Shown one piece after another: positions 42,149 to 50,937 of a DNA stretch of 64,000 bases. The notes under the pieces are model-generated. The model did no database searches. It saw only the letters and a list, made by a program, of their open reading frames with translations, and was not told the DNA's origin. Made by a program: the position numbers and the translations under genes. Source of the DNA: WRHT01 sp031550525 (GTDB taxonomy: Bacteria; Desulfobacterota; Desulfovibrionia; Desulfovibrionales; Desulfovibrionaceae); assembly GCA_031550525.1 (NCBI GenBank), contig JAVBON010000014.1:127287-191286 (forward strand), read 5' to 3'. How positions within the stretch are numbered: the first letter of the stretch is position 1; each line of letters begins with the position of its first letter.

Positions 42149-44050
42149 TTGAGCATGGTTCAAAACAAAAAATTGCCTGGCCTCGCTATGTTCCATATGC
42201 TTTTTGCATACATATGCGCCATTGTCACCGTGCCGCTAAGCATCGGTCTTGGTATAAGCCTGGCTTCGGCTATGATCAATTCCGGCGTTTCCAGCCTGCC
42301 TGTAATTTTTTATCTTTTGTTTCTGCTAATGCTTGCCGTGGCGGTATTTGCCCTGCACAATATTTTTGCCCTGCATGCGCGCAAGCCAAAAGCGCCGCTT
42401 GACTCACGCCGCTTTATCGCCCTTGTTGCCGCCGCGCCTTTTATCGCCTACCTGGCAGTATACGCCTCAACCGAAAATAGGCCAGATCTGCGCGAAGTAC
42501 TGCGCCTGTTCGATTCCAGCCCCGGAAGCTGGGCCTCCATGGCGGTTTTTCTGCTGCTTGGCATGGCCTGCTACTTTTACTGGCAATACTCGCCCAAGCT
42601 GCAACAAGTATTCGGCCCGGCGGCTATTCCTTCGCCAGACCACACCCCGGCCAACACCCAGCTTTTGCGCCTGTTCGCCGCCGCAGCGCTTCTGACCGGG
42701 CTGGGCTATATTGCAACGCTGGTCTTCTCGCCCCCGCAAGATGAAAAAACCATGCTCCCCGCGCATCTGGTTTATGCCTTGCTCTTTTTTGCAAGGTGGG
42801 TTGCCTTTGGCGCGGTAGTGCTGATTTTAAGCGCCCCTGCCAGACTAAACCAAATAAATGCCTGGAGCAGGATAAGCGCCGCCTTGGCCCTATGGTTTAC
42901 AGTAACGGCGGCCTTTGTGTTTTTTTCCATCGTCAACACTCAAGTATACTATTACCACCCCTTTCTGTACCAAATAAAATTTTTGCCGGTTACGGAACTG
43001 GTAGTGCTGCTTGCACTGCTATGGCACGCCGCCGCCTCCGCCACGGGGTCCACAACCGCGCAAGCGCGCCTGCGCGACTTGTTTGGCGTTAATATGCCGG
43101 TGTTGGGCCTATTAGCCATGGGCTGCATATTTGCGCTTGGCACACGGCAATTCGCGGCCATGCTGCCTGACGGGAACGCCGCCGTGCTTTTTTACAGCCG
43201 CATGCCCTGCGCCCTTATCTGTATTATGGGCCCGGCACTCTGGGTGGTAATGCGCATAAGACGCGCGCCGTCGACGCATTTGCTTCGCTGGGGCCTGTAT
43301 ATTTCCACCGCCGCCGCGCTCAGCTTTGCGGTATGGATTGCAATATACTGGTGGGCCATTTACCAAAGCCCCGGCGACTGGGGCGGCACGGGAGCGCCGG
43401 GCGATCTCAAACGCCACGCCTATGCGGCGGCAAGTTTTATTATGGATAACAACCTGCCGGAACTAATCCTGCTTATTCTGTGCGCCATATATTTCCGCGC
43501 CAGCGGCAACCTGCAAGCCAAGCCATACGCGGTGCTTTTCATGCAGGCGGCGGCCTGGCTTTACCTTTGCAAGGCCGCCCTGCCCGCACTGGCCCTGGCT
43601 TGCGCTTATATTCTTGACTGGAACATAGGCGGCGTTGTGCTCGCAACCGGACGTGAGCATGTTGCAATAAACGACTTGAGCCTGCTGTATGCCATTCCGT
43701 CTATCGGCATTCTTATTGGCAGCTCGACGAAGTTTCGCGGCAAAGGTTTCGGCCTTAAAACGCTTTTGGCTTGCGTGTTGCTTCTTATTCTCTGCGCGGC
43801 CATAATACCCATATTGTACTATGTTGCCTGGTTTATGGCCGTATATGCGCCATACGCCGGCATGCCTGGTCAAATGCCATATATTGAAGCAGCCGCAACA
43901 GCTCTCAGCCTATACTGGGACGGCGCTTACTTCAATATTCAGGAACCGGCCACGGCCGTTAGCTGGGTGCTGGGCATCTGCCTGTGGGTCTGTACCACAT
44001 CCGCAACCGCGCAGCGTTACTTTAATGTAACCGACAGTGACAACAAATAG
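42149..44050 (+). CDS. large polytopic membrane protein of unknown function
   Basis: About 633 residues; the start is TTG 42149 (AGGAG 7 nt upstream) or ATG 42155. Roughly fourteen membrane helices, evenly spread (LLIILALSIGLGISLASAMI-like, VIFYLLFLLMLAVAVFAL, FLLLGMACYFYW, LTGLGYIATLVFS and others). No transporter signature I can name. It is followed at 10 nt by a DUF4261 gene, so the two are probably co-expressed. I do not recognise the family. Confidence 0.72.
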   Translation: MSMVQNKKLPGLAMFHMLFAYICAIVTVPLSIGLGISLASAMINSGVSSLPVIFYLLFLLMLAVAVFALHNIFALHARKPKAPLDSRRFIALVAAAPFIAYLAVYASTENRPDLREVLRLFDSSPGSWASMAVFLLLGMACYFYWQYSPKLQQVFGPAAIPSPDHTPANTQLLRLFAAAALLTGLGYIATLVFSPPQDEKTMLPAHLVYALLFFARWVAFGAVVLILSAPARLNQINAWSRISAALALWFTVTAAFVFFSIVNTQVYYYHPFLYQIKFLPVTELVVLLALLWHAAASATGSTTAQARLRDLFGVNMPVLGLLAMGCIFALGTRQFAAMLPDGNAAVLFYSRMPCALICIMGPALWVVMRIRRAPSTHLLRWGLYISTAAALSFAVWIAIYWWAIYQSPGDWGGTGAPGDLKRHAYAAASFIMDNNLPELILLILCAIYFRASGNLQAKPYAVLFMQAAAWLYLCKAALPALALACAYILDWNIGGVVLATGREHVAINDLSLLYAIPSIGILIGSSTKFRGKGFGLKTLLACVLLLILCAAIIPILYYVAWFMAVYAPYAGMPGQMPYIEAAATALSLYWDGAYFNIQEPATAVSWVLGICLWVCTTSATAQRYFNVTDSDNK

Positions 44051-44060
44051 AAGGATGCGC

Positions 44061-44933
44061 ATGAGCCAACAGGAAGAACCGCTTAAAAACAGCCCGCACC
44101 CGCTGCTTGCCGAGCTTTGCTTCGCAAGGCCGGTTGCCTTGGATGCCCTGACGCAGGACAAAATATTGCAAACAGTGGGCAGCACGCTAGGCAGCCTTGG
44201 CGCCATGCAATACCGGCTGCTGCCCCCCAAAAAAGAGGTGTACAGCACGGCATTGCTGCTTATGCCCGATAGGCTGGAAGCGTCGGAATCAGGCCCGGCC
44301 GCCCTGCTGCTGCGCTTTGGCGTTGCCCAAACCGATCCATCCGACCCCGCCGCGCTTTTAAGTCTTTCGCAAACCTGGCAGTGGGACGAGGCCGAAAGCA
44401 TTGTTTCGGCCAGTCCATTCCGGATGCAGGTTTCAGATGTCAATACGCTGCACCTGCCTTTACAGCAGCGCCTTACGTTCTTTCAAAAAAGCCTGTACGC
44501 TCTGGTCTCCGTCCTCTCCCCGCAGGCTCTGCATTTTCCGCAAAGCCAGTGTTTTACAGACCCGGCCGCCTATCTGGAAAACAAGCCTGAAAGCCCAGAA
44601 TATTTTAATATTTACGGTCTGGTTAACAACCGTATTTTTACGGCGGAAGAAGACGACTGCAAAGACGTGTTCATGGATACCCTAGGCCTTAACCTCCTTG
44701 GGCTGCCCGACCTGCAATGCTTTATAAAGTCAGGCGCTATCGACTACGCCGACATGGCCTACTGGCTGTATAATGTGGCGGATTACCTGCGTGAGAACCC
44801 CAATGCCCTAGGCGACGGAGACGCGCTTATAGGGCTTGACGATGCCGAGTGGGTAATACATTACGACAACGCCCTTATAGGCCCTGCACGCGGGGTAATG
44901 GACATTGACCTGTTCCCGCTGGAAGATGAATAA
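44061..44933 (+). CDS. DUF4261-like protein
   Basis: 290 residues from ATG 44061 (AAGGA 6 nt upstream); soluble. The C-terminal part holds the DUF4261-like block: FMDTLGLNLLGLPDLQCFI, then NVADYLRENPNALGDGD and a closing acidic end (FPLEDE). The N-terminal half is a mixed alpha/beta region (ALLLMPDRLEASESGPAALLLRFG). DUF4261 proteins are widespread and uncharacterised. Coupled with the polytopic membrane protein gene, hinting at a cytoplasmic partner. Confidence 0.68.
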   Translation: MSQQEEPLKNSPHPLLAELCFARPVALDALTQDKILQTVGSTLGSLGAMQYRLLPPKKEVYSTALLLMPDRLEASESGPAALLLRFGVAQTDPSDPAALLSLSQTWQWDEAESIVSASPFRMQVSDVNTLHLPLQQRLTFFQKSLYALVSVLSPQALHFPQSQCFTDPAAYLENKPESPEYFNIYGLVNNRIFTAEEDDCKDVFMDTLGLNLLGLPDLQCFIKSGAIDYADMAYWLYNVADYLRENPNALGDGDALIGLDDAEWVIHYDNALIGPARGVMDIDLFPLEDE

Positions 44934-45023
44934 TAACGCCGCTATCCATCTTGAAGGGCACGTTTGCATTGTAATTTTAGCTGTTTTGTTATAAAAAATT
45001 GGATTAACTTTTTGGGGGAAATT

Positions 45024-45413
45024 ATGAAAAAAATTATTGTACTCGCCGTGGCCTGTTTGTTGCTGGCCTCCACCGCTTTTGCCGAAGAAGCCAAAGAAGT
45101 TGCCCGCGCGACTTTTGCAACCGGCATTGAAAACAGAGAGCCTGTTGAGAGCATTACGGAATACGTGCTTGTTTCCGGCGGCACCATTTTCTTCTTCGCC
45201 GAGCTCAAAAACATGCAGGGCACCAAAGCCTCGCATGTGTGGTCCAAAAACGGCGAAGAAGTGCACGCCATCAACTTCAACGTTGGCGGGCCGCGCTGGA
45301 GAACCAACTCCAGCATGAAAGCGGAGCAGTTCAAAGCTGGCGACAAGGTGCAGGTTGAAGTCATGGGCGACGATGGCAAAGTTTACAAAACAATGATGTT
45401 GAATATACTTTAG
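45024..45413 (+). CDS. DUF2914 secreted protein
   Basis: 129 residues from ATG 45024; GGGGGAA stands 6 nt upstream. Signal peptide (about 1-20, ending STAFA). The DUF2914 block is clear: FATGIENREPVES, FFFAELKNMQGTKASHVWSK and FNVGGPRWRTNSS. The family is periplasmic and often fused to other envelope domains; here it is a stand-alone domain. Function unknown. Confidence 0.8.
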   Translation: MKKIIVLAVACLLLASTAFAEEAKEVARATFATGIENREPVESITEYVLVSGGTIFFFAELKNMQGTKASHVWSKNGEEVHAINFNVGGPRWRTNSSMKAEQFKAGDKVQVEVMGDDGKVYKTMMLNIL

Positions 45414-45467
45414 GGCCTGTTGGCACTAGTTAACGGATGCGGCTGCGCCGCGCTTTAAAGAATTCGA

Positions 45468-45515
45468 GAGGGAAGGGTAAGGAAACTTTTAAACAGGTTT
45501 CCTTACCCTTCCCTC
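45468..45515. terminator. 19-bp terminator between converging genes
   Basis: GAGGGAAGGGTAAGGAAAC pairs perfectly with GTTTCCTTACCCTTCCCTC around a 10-nt loop (TTTTAAACAG). An outer CGGATGCG / CGCATCCG pair (8 bp) flanks it at about 45434 and 45532, so the whole makes a nested palindrome of ~108 bp. It separates the DUF2914 gene from the rRNA methyltransferase gene. Confidence 0.75.
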
Positions 45516-45539
45516 GCATTATTAATCTCGGCGCATCCG

Positions 45540-46352
45540 CTATTTCGAGTTCTTGGCGCTTATAAAACCAAGCATTATGGCTCCGGCCTGGGCGACGTTA
45601 AGGGAGTCGAAGTCGCGGAGCATGGGAATTTTAAGCATGGTTGAGCAGCGTTTGGCAACGCCGGGCCGCAGGCCGCCTTCCTCGCTGCCCAGCACCAGCA
45701 CGGCTGGGAAGCTGGGGGTGAAGTTGTATACATTTTCAGCCGGCTCGCCTGCATCGGCGCCATAAATGGCAAAACCCCGCTCTTCAAGCCAGTCAAGGCT
45801 TTGCGCCAGGTTTACAACCTTGGCTATGGGGAGTTTAAACATGGCGCCGGCGGAGCTTTTGGCGGCTGCGGCGCCAAGGTAGGCTCCCTGGTGCTTGGGC
45901 ACAATCAGTCCACCTCCGCCCAAGGCGTAAAGGGTACGCACCAAGGTGCCTATATTGCCGGGGTCCTGCACCTGATCAAGGGCCAGCAGCAACGGCAGCG
46001 GAGCGGAAGCGGCAGAGGAGGCAACGTCTTCCAAGGTGCTGAAGCCGGCGGAAAAAACACGTGCCACCACACCTTGGCAACTGCCTTGGTAAACGCGTTG
46101 AAAGGCCTCCGTTTCCAGCAGGCTGAAGCGCACTCCGGCGGACCGGCATAAATCTATAATCTCGTTGGTCTGGGCATCTTTTTTGCCCTTGCGTATGAAA
46201 ACGGTATCCACATTTCTAGAATTATCATGCAAAATTTCTAGAACCGGCTTGACGCCTGGCAGCATGGAATTATCCTGATTTTTAGGCATGTTACCTTTAT
46301 CAGACAACTTGTTCTTTTTGTCAAAATCCGGTTTTTGAGCGTTTTTATCCAT
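45540..46352 (-). CDS. RlmB/SpoU-type rRNA 2'-O-methyltransferase
   Basis: About 270 residues from ATG 46352 (AGGG upstream); ATG 46289 is also plausible and an open frame reaches 46424. The SpoU catalytic domain shows DQVQDPGNIGTLVRT (Asn/Arg), VLGSEEGGLRPGV and IPMLRDFDSLNVAQAGAIML, the three motifs of the family. The N-terminal ~60 residues are low-complexity and acidic/basic (DKNAQKPDFDKKNKLSDK), not the usual substrate-binding domain. Target RNA not determined. Confidence 0.88.
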   Translation of the reverse strand: MDKNAQKPDFDKKNKLSDKGNMPKNQDNSMLPGVKPVLEILHDNSRNVDTVFIRKGKKDAQTNEIIDLCRSAGVRFSLLETEAFQRVYQGSCQGVVARVFSAGFSTLEDVASSAASAPLPLLLALDQVQDPGNIGTLVRTLYALGGGGLIVPKHQGAYLGAAAAKSSAGAMFKLPIAKVVNLAQSLDWLEERGFAIYGADAGEPAENVYNFTPSFPAVLVLGSEEGGLRPGVAKRCSTMLKIPMLRDFDSLNVAQAGAIMLGFISAKNSK

Positions 46353-46534
46353 GTTAAAACCCTGTAAACCATCGCGGTTGGGTTGATTATCGGGCAAAGT
46401 TAGGCTAATTGGGAAGTTACTCAATTATCAAACATCAGGTTGTGTTATCGGGCGTGCCAAAGCACTCGTCCAACTTGTGGCTATACTTTAACCGCGCATG
46501 TTGCAAGCGCATTTACACATACTTAAAAAACGAC

Positions 46535-48181
46535 ATGAAGCAAATATCAAAAAAATCCGGCGCGCGGCCACGTTATACCCGTCTGTGTATATTAGCCCTG
46601 TGTATGTTATTTTCGGGCGGATGCGCATTTGAACAATTGAGCGGCTCTTTTGCCGAAAATGATGTTACGGCAAGCGACCTTGCCGTGGCCGAACCCGAAG
46701 AACAGGCGGACGACACGCCGGACGAGCTGGTGGAAGTGCCGGAACTGCCGCAGGATGACGGCATACCTTTGAGTTTTGCCGAGCGCATAGCTTTTCACTC
46801 CACAGGCTATCTTGACGCGGATCTGAGTCTTGAGGACAAACGCGCCGTTGAGCGACATTTCAAATACTATCTGCACAAACAGCGCCAGTTGTTTGAGCGT
46901 TATGTCGAGCGTAGCGAGGCCTATTTGCCTTATGTACGCAATACTTTTCGTGAAAAAGGCGTGCCGGATGAAATAGCCTACCTGGCTATTGTTGAAAGCG
47001 GTTTTAATCCCAAGGCCGTTTCCAGAGCCGGAGCCACCGGCATGTGGCAGTTTATGCGTTTTACCGGCCAACGTTACGGTCTGGAACAAAACGCTTGGGT
47101 AGACGAGCGCCGCGACCCTTACAAAGCCACAGTTGCCGCCGCCGATTACCTTAACAGGCTTTATGACATGTTTGGCGACTGGCATCTGGCCATTGCCGCT
47201 TATAATGCGGGCGAGGGCAAAATCAACCGCGCAATGCTCAGCAGCGGGGCCGACAGCTTCTTCGAGCTCTGCCGCCTTAACGAAACCATACCGCAACGTA
47301 AAACCCGCCTTAAGCTTGAAACCCAGCAATATGTGCCCAGACTTCTGGCCGTGACCAAAATTATGCGTAACCTTGAAATTTTGGGGTTCACCGCGCCGGA
47401 AGAAAGCAAAGCCCTTGAGTTGCTGCCTGTAAAAGTAATGCCGGGCACCGACCTTGGCACCCTGGCCAATCAGTCCGGCCTGCGCTGGGATGAGTTTAAA
47501 AACCAAAACCCGGCATACCGCCGCAACATAAGCCCGCCCAACTCCCATTCCGTGGCCTATGTGCCCCGCGCCAACCACGCAAAGGCAACTGCCTGGCTGG
47601 CCAAGTCAGAATCCGCGCGCTTTGCCGGGTGGCAGCAATATAAGGTGCGGCGCGGCGACAGCCTGTACGCTATAAGCAACCGCTATGGCGTTTCAGTGAG
47701 CGTGCTGCGCCAGGCCAACAACATGAACGGCAACGCCTTGCGTGAAGGCGCCGTATTGTTGGTGCCGGGCACCAGAGTTTCCTCCCCGTCTTATGCCGAC
47801 AGTTCCTCCGGAGGCCACAAAGCGTCAAATGCGCAGCCTATTGCCGCTGGCTCAACCATTTACACGGTAAAATCCGGCGACAGCCTGTACAGCATTGCCC
47901 GCGCCTATGGCCTGACGGTAAGCAGCATTCAAAAAGCCAACAGTATGCGCGCGGGTAATACCCGCCTGGTGGCCGGGCAAAAACTTGGCATACCTGCAAA
48001 AGCGCAAGCAACAGCAGTCTCTGCCCAATCCATTTCCGACGGCACGCTTGTAGTGCAAAAGGGCGATACCCTTTACGGGATTGCCGCGCAAAACAATACC
48101 AGCGTGGATGAGTTGCTGCGCCTTAACGGGCTGCGGCGCAACCAGCCAATAATGCCGGGGCAAAAAATAAAGCTGCCTTAA
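46535..48181 (+). CDS. mltD: MltD-like membrane-bound lytic transglycosylase with three LysM domains
   Basis: 548 residues from ATG 46535; the frame is open to 46409 but has no signal there, while at 46535 a lipoprotein signal with lipobox CMLFSGGCAF follows. The SLT domain (about 135-255) has the catalytic Glu in YLAIVESGFNPKAVS and AGATGMWQFMRFTG, then AYNAGEGKINRAM. Three LysM modules bind peptidoglycan: YKVRRGDSLYAISNRYG, YTVKSGDSLYSIARAYG and LVVQKGDTLYGIAAQNN. It cuts glycan strands in the outer-membrane-attached periplasm. Confidence 0.93.
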   Translation: MKQISKKSGARPRYTRLCILALCMLFSGGCAFEQLSGSFAENDVTASDLAVAEPEEQADDTPDELVEVPELPQDDGIPLSFAERIAFHSTGYLDADLSLEDKRAVERHFKYYLHKQRQLFERYVERSEAYLPYVRNTFREKGVPDEIAYLAIVESGFNPKAVSRAGATGMWQFMRFTGQRYGLEQNAWVDERRDPYKATVAAADYLNRLYDMFGDWHLAIAAYNAGEGKINRAMLSSGADSFFELCRLNETIPQRKTRLKLETQQYVPRLLAVTKIMRNLEILGFTAPEESKALELLPVKVMPGTDLGTLANQSGLRWDEFKNQNPAYRRNISPPNSHSVAYVPRANHAKATAWLAKSESARFAGWQQYKVRRGDSLYAISNRYGVSVSVLRQANNMNGNALREGAVLLVPGTRVSSPSYADSSSGGHKASNAQPIAAGSTIYTVKSGDSLYSIARAYGLTVSSIQKANSMRAGNTRLVAGQKLGIPAKAQATAVSAQSISDGTLVVQKGDTLYGIAAQNNTSVDELLRLNGLRRNQPIMPGQKIKLP

Positions 48182-48243
48182 ATAGTCATATTTCACAGTC
48201 CCTCCGCATGAGAGACTGTGCATAACCTGCCAGGGGAACTGCC

Positions 48244-49875
48244 CTGAATATAATCATCATAAACCTCACGCGCTTTGGCGATCAATTGCAAAGTCAGGCA
48301 GGCATAAACGCCTTGGCCTCTCTTGATGCGCCCGTGGGTGAAAAAAACCGCGTTTATCTGGTTTGCCTGCCAAACTTCGCATCAAGCGCGGTTTTTCTTA
48401 ATAATACTGAGCGAGCCTGCCCCCTGCCGCGTGACGGTTTTTTAAGTAAACTTCAAGAAGACTGGCCAAGCGCAGCTGCGGATTTGTGGCAGTGGCGGGA
48501 CGAGATTTGGCAAAATTGCAAGCCGGATTTGGTGTGCAACCTCACGCCTACTGTGCCTGGGCGGCTGTTGGCGCGCTTTTTGGCTGGAGATGCCCCAATA
48601 ACGGGATTTGGACTTGACGAATACGGTTTTGGCACAGCCTCGCCCTGGGCCGCTTTTTTTCAAGGCTCTTCACGCAAACGCTCGGTAAGCCCGTTTAACC
48701 TTGTGGATTTATTCCGGGCTGTGGCCGGCTCTAGCCGTGGTCTGGCCGGAGACTCCGCTTTGGCGGCGCCTGAGCCGGATATCAACGTTGACAAAATATT
48801 GGCCGATGGCGCGGCGGACGCAAAAGAACTGAAAGGCATGGTGGCCTTTCAGCTGGGAGCCAGCGAAGACAGACGCCGCTGGCCGGTGGAATTTTTTGCC
48901 GAGCTTGGCGACGCGCTGTGGCACAGTGCAGGCATGTTGCCTGTGCTTTTGGGCAGCGCGGACGAAGCTGCTTTGGCCGCGCGCTATGCGCAACACAGTA
49001 AAAGCCCGCATCTGTCGCTGGCCGGGCGCACCAGCCTGCAAGATCTGGCCCGTGTGCTGCTACAATGCCGCTTGCTGGTCAGCAACGATACCGGCACCAT
49101 GCACCTTGCCGCCGGGCTGGGCTGCCCTGTTCTGGGTATTTTTCTGGCAACGGCGCAGTGTTGGGATACCGGCCCGTATCAGGAAAACAGTTGTTCCATC
49201 GAGCCGGGGCTCAGGTGCCACCCCTGCGCCTTTGGCACGGAATGCCAAAACGAGCACATATGCCGTTACGCCATTGCGCCGGAACTTGTAACAAGCCTGG
49301 CCCAAGGCTTTTTACGGCATGGCCGTTGGCCGGAGGCCGGAGCAGCGCAGCCGGACGGCCCCATGCCGCCTTTCGGCGGCGAGGCGGAGCGCGCGCGTGT
49401 ATGGCGCGGCGTTAAAGACGCGTTCGGGTTTATGGATTTACAGTCGTTGTCCGGCCACGCCAAAGACGCGCGTACCCTATGGTTTTTGGAACAGCGGGAC
49501 TTTTTACGTCAATTTCTTGACCGTGACCCGGCCCGGCAATTTGTTTACCGCGCCCCTGATATAGGTTTTGAATTCCCAACGGCGGAAAAGGAAAAACTTG
49601 CCGCTGAATTGGCTGTGCTAAACGGCCAGCTTACCTTGCTGCTGGAGCTGGGTAAAATGCTGCGGCTAAAGCCCCTGCCCCCCTTGCGCGAGCGCTTTGT
49701 TTCCGCCCTGCACAAGACCTCCGCGGCCTTTGAGGCGGCATCCTATATGCTGGCCCTTGGCCTGCTTTGGCGGGTGGAAGTGCAGGAGCAAGGCGACAAC
49801 CTTGAAAACGCCCTTTTGTGCATTGAGCAGTACTTTAATCTTATTTCATCATTATTACAAAGAGTTAACGGTTAA
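48244..49875 (+). CDS. GT9-type glycosyltransferase with long C-terminal extension (CUG start)
   Basis: 543 residues if it starts at CTG 48244. That start places the canonical GT9 N-terminus LNIIIINLTRFGDQLQSQAG at the protein start and has AGGGGA 6-7 nt upstream; the next start, TTG 48286, would cut into this motif. GT9 (heptosyltransferase) blocks follow: FQLGASEDRRRWPVEFFAELG, and LLVSNDTGTMHLAAGLGCPVLGIF with the conserved NDTGTMHLA; then a cysteine-rich SIEPGLRCHPCAFGTEC. Residues ~350-543 are a helical extension absent from ordinary GT9 enzymes. Followed by two genes behind a sigma-54 promoter. Confidence 0.8.
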   Translation: MNIIIINLTRFGDQLQSQAGINALASLDAPVGEKNRVYLVCLPNFASSAVFLNNTERACPLPRDGFLSKLQEDWPSAAADLWQWRDEIWQNCKPDLVCNLTPTVPGRLLARFLAGDAPITGFGLDEYGFGTASPWAAFFQGSSRKRSVSPFNLVDLFRAVAGSSRGLAGDSALAAPEPDINVDKILADGAADAKELKGMVAFQLGASEDRRRWPVEFFAELGDALWHSAGMLPVLLGSADEAALAARYAQHSKSPHLSLAGRTSLQDLARVLLQCRLLVSNDTGTMHLAAGLGCPVLGIFLATAQCWDTGPYQENSCSIEPGLRCHPCAFGTECQNEHICRYAIAPELVTSLAQGFLRHGRWPEAGAAQPDGPMPPFGGEAERARVWRGVKDAFGFMDLQSLSGHAKDARTLWFLEQRDFLRQFLDRDPARQFVYRAPDIGFEFPTAEKEKLAAELAVLNGQLTLLLELGKMLRLKPLPPLRERFVSALHKTSAAFEAASYMLALGLLWRVEVQEQGDNLENALLCIEQYFNLISSLLQRVNG

Positions 49876-49885
49876 CATTAAAACT

Positions 49886-49901
49886 TGGCCCGCAATTTGC
49901 A
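49886..49901 (+). promoter_or_regulatory. sigma-54 promoter
   Basis: TGGCCCGCAATTTGCA matches the -24/-12 consensus TGGCAC-N5-TTGCA at all but one base, with correct spacing (GG and GC ten apart). It lies 57 nt before the ATG at 49958, just after the GT9 stop. In this group of bacteria sigma-54 drives many flagellar genes. Confidence 0.72.
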
Positions 49902-49957
49902 TTGAACTTGGCATCAATCCGCAAATTATTCCCGTTTGGGGAGGCAAGGAGAATGCT

Positions 49958-50560
49958 ATGATCGTTATTGATGGCCGTAAAAGCAATATGCAGGTGGGCA
50001 ATTTTGCCAACCTGGAAGAAATTCTTGTAAAAATGATGGAAGAGGAACTTGGCGACCGCATTGTAACCGACGTGCTGGTAAATGATGAAGCCTTCAGCGA
50101 GCTTTATCCGCACCAGGCGGAAGATATTGAAAGCGCCGAAATCCAGAAAGTCGAAATCCGCTCCGTTTCCGTGCAGCAAATGGCAGGCGAGATTACCACC
50201 GAGCTGTATAAGGTTATATCCCTTATGACTGGCGGCGCTACCCGCGCGGCCACCCTGCTGCGCAAGGCCGAAATTGGCGCCTCTTTGGAAGTTGTGGCCG
50301 ACATTATTGATGTAACCCGCCACTTCCTTGGCACTGTGGCCCTGCTGCGTAACGAGTTTTCCATTGACCGCTCCGAAGAACTGGCCCCTCTGGTGGAAAA
50401 AATGAGTGGTCTGCTGGACGAAATGTCTGAGATGATTAGTCAGGAAGACTGGTTCCTGCTGGCGGATCTGGCTGAATACGAATTCCTGCCCACCTGTGAA
50501 GAGTGGAATTCCGTGCTTGGCAACCTGGCTCAGGATATAGCCGAGTATAAGGTAGCGTAG
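49958..50560 (+). CDS. unknown cytoplasmic protein behind a sigma-54 promoter (possibly flagellar)
   Basis: 200 residues, mostly helical, acidic. ATG 49958 has AAGGAG 7 nt upstream. Blocks seen: NFANLEEILVKMMEEELGD, then EIQKVEIRSVSVQQMAGEI, and a helical C-terminal half (LVEKMSGLLDEMSEMISQED, YEFLPTCEEWNSVLGN). No catalytic motif. It is followed at 2 nt by a FlgN-like gene and preceded by a sigma-54 promoter and a GT9 gene, which together suggest a flagellum-linked operon. I do not recognise the family. Confidence 0.75.
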   Translation: MIVIDGRKSNMQVGNFANLEEILVKMMEEELGDRIVTDVLVNDEAFSELYPHQAEDIESAEIQKVEIRSVSVQQMAGEITTELYKVISLMTGGATRAATLLRKAEIGASLEVVADIIDVTRHFLGTVALLRNEFSIDRSEELAPLVEKMSGLLDEMSEMISQEDWFLLADLAEYEFLPTCEEWNSVLGNLAQDIAEYKVA

Positions 50561-50562
50561 CA

Positions 50563-50937
50563 ATGCATCCAAGCATTGACATGCTTGAGCAAGTGGTGCG
50601 GCTTTCGCGGCATGAGTTTGAGCTTCTGGAGCGTGACGATGCCGAGGGGCTTGTGGAAAACGCCAACTTGCGCGAGCGCCTCTTGCAGGATGCGTGGCTT
50701 GGTAAAGCTGGATGCGATGAGATGGAATTCTCTGGGTTGCTTCGTGCCATTCAGGATTTGCAAAACAAACTTGATGAGCGTGCTACAACTCTTATGCGCC
50801 AGACGCGTGCCGAGCTTGAAGAGCATAGAGGCGAGGTAAATGAGCGCAAAAAAACCACTCAGGGCATTCTGGGGTATTGCAAGGTAGGGTTGGACAGGCC
50901 CCAAACCAACGCCAGAATTTTCAGAAAATTCTCTTAA
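50563..50937 (+). CDS. small coiled-coil protein, possibly FlgN/FliT-like
   Basis: 124 residues, highly helical with heptad character (MLEQVVRLSRHEFELLERDD, then LRAIQDLQNKLDERATTLMR, then AELEEHRGEVNERKKTTQGI) and a conserved-looking end NARIFRKFS. Length and helix content fit flagellar export chaperones of the FlgN/FliT kind, but sequence alone does not prove this. It starts 2 nt after the preceding stop. Likely part of the sigma-54 operon. Confidence 0.65.
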   Translation: MHPSIDMLEQVVRLSRHEFELLERDDAEGLVENANLRERLLQDAWLGKAGCDEMEFSGLLRAIQDLQNKLDERATTLMRQTRAELEEHRGEVNERKKTTQGILGYCKVGLDRPQTNARIFRKFS

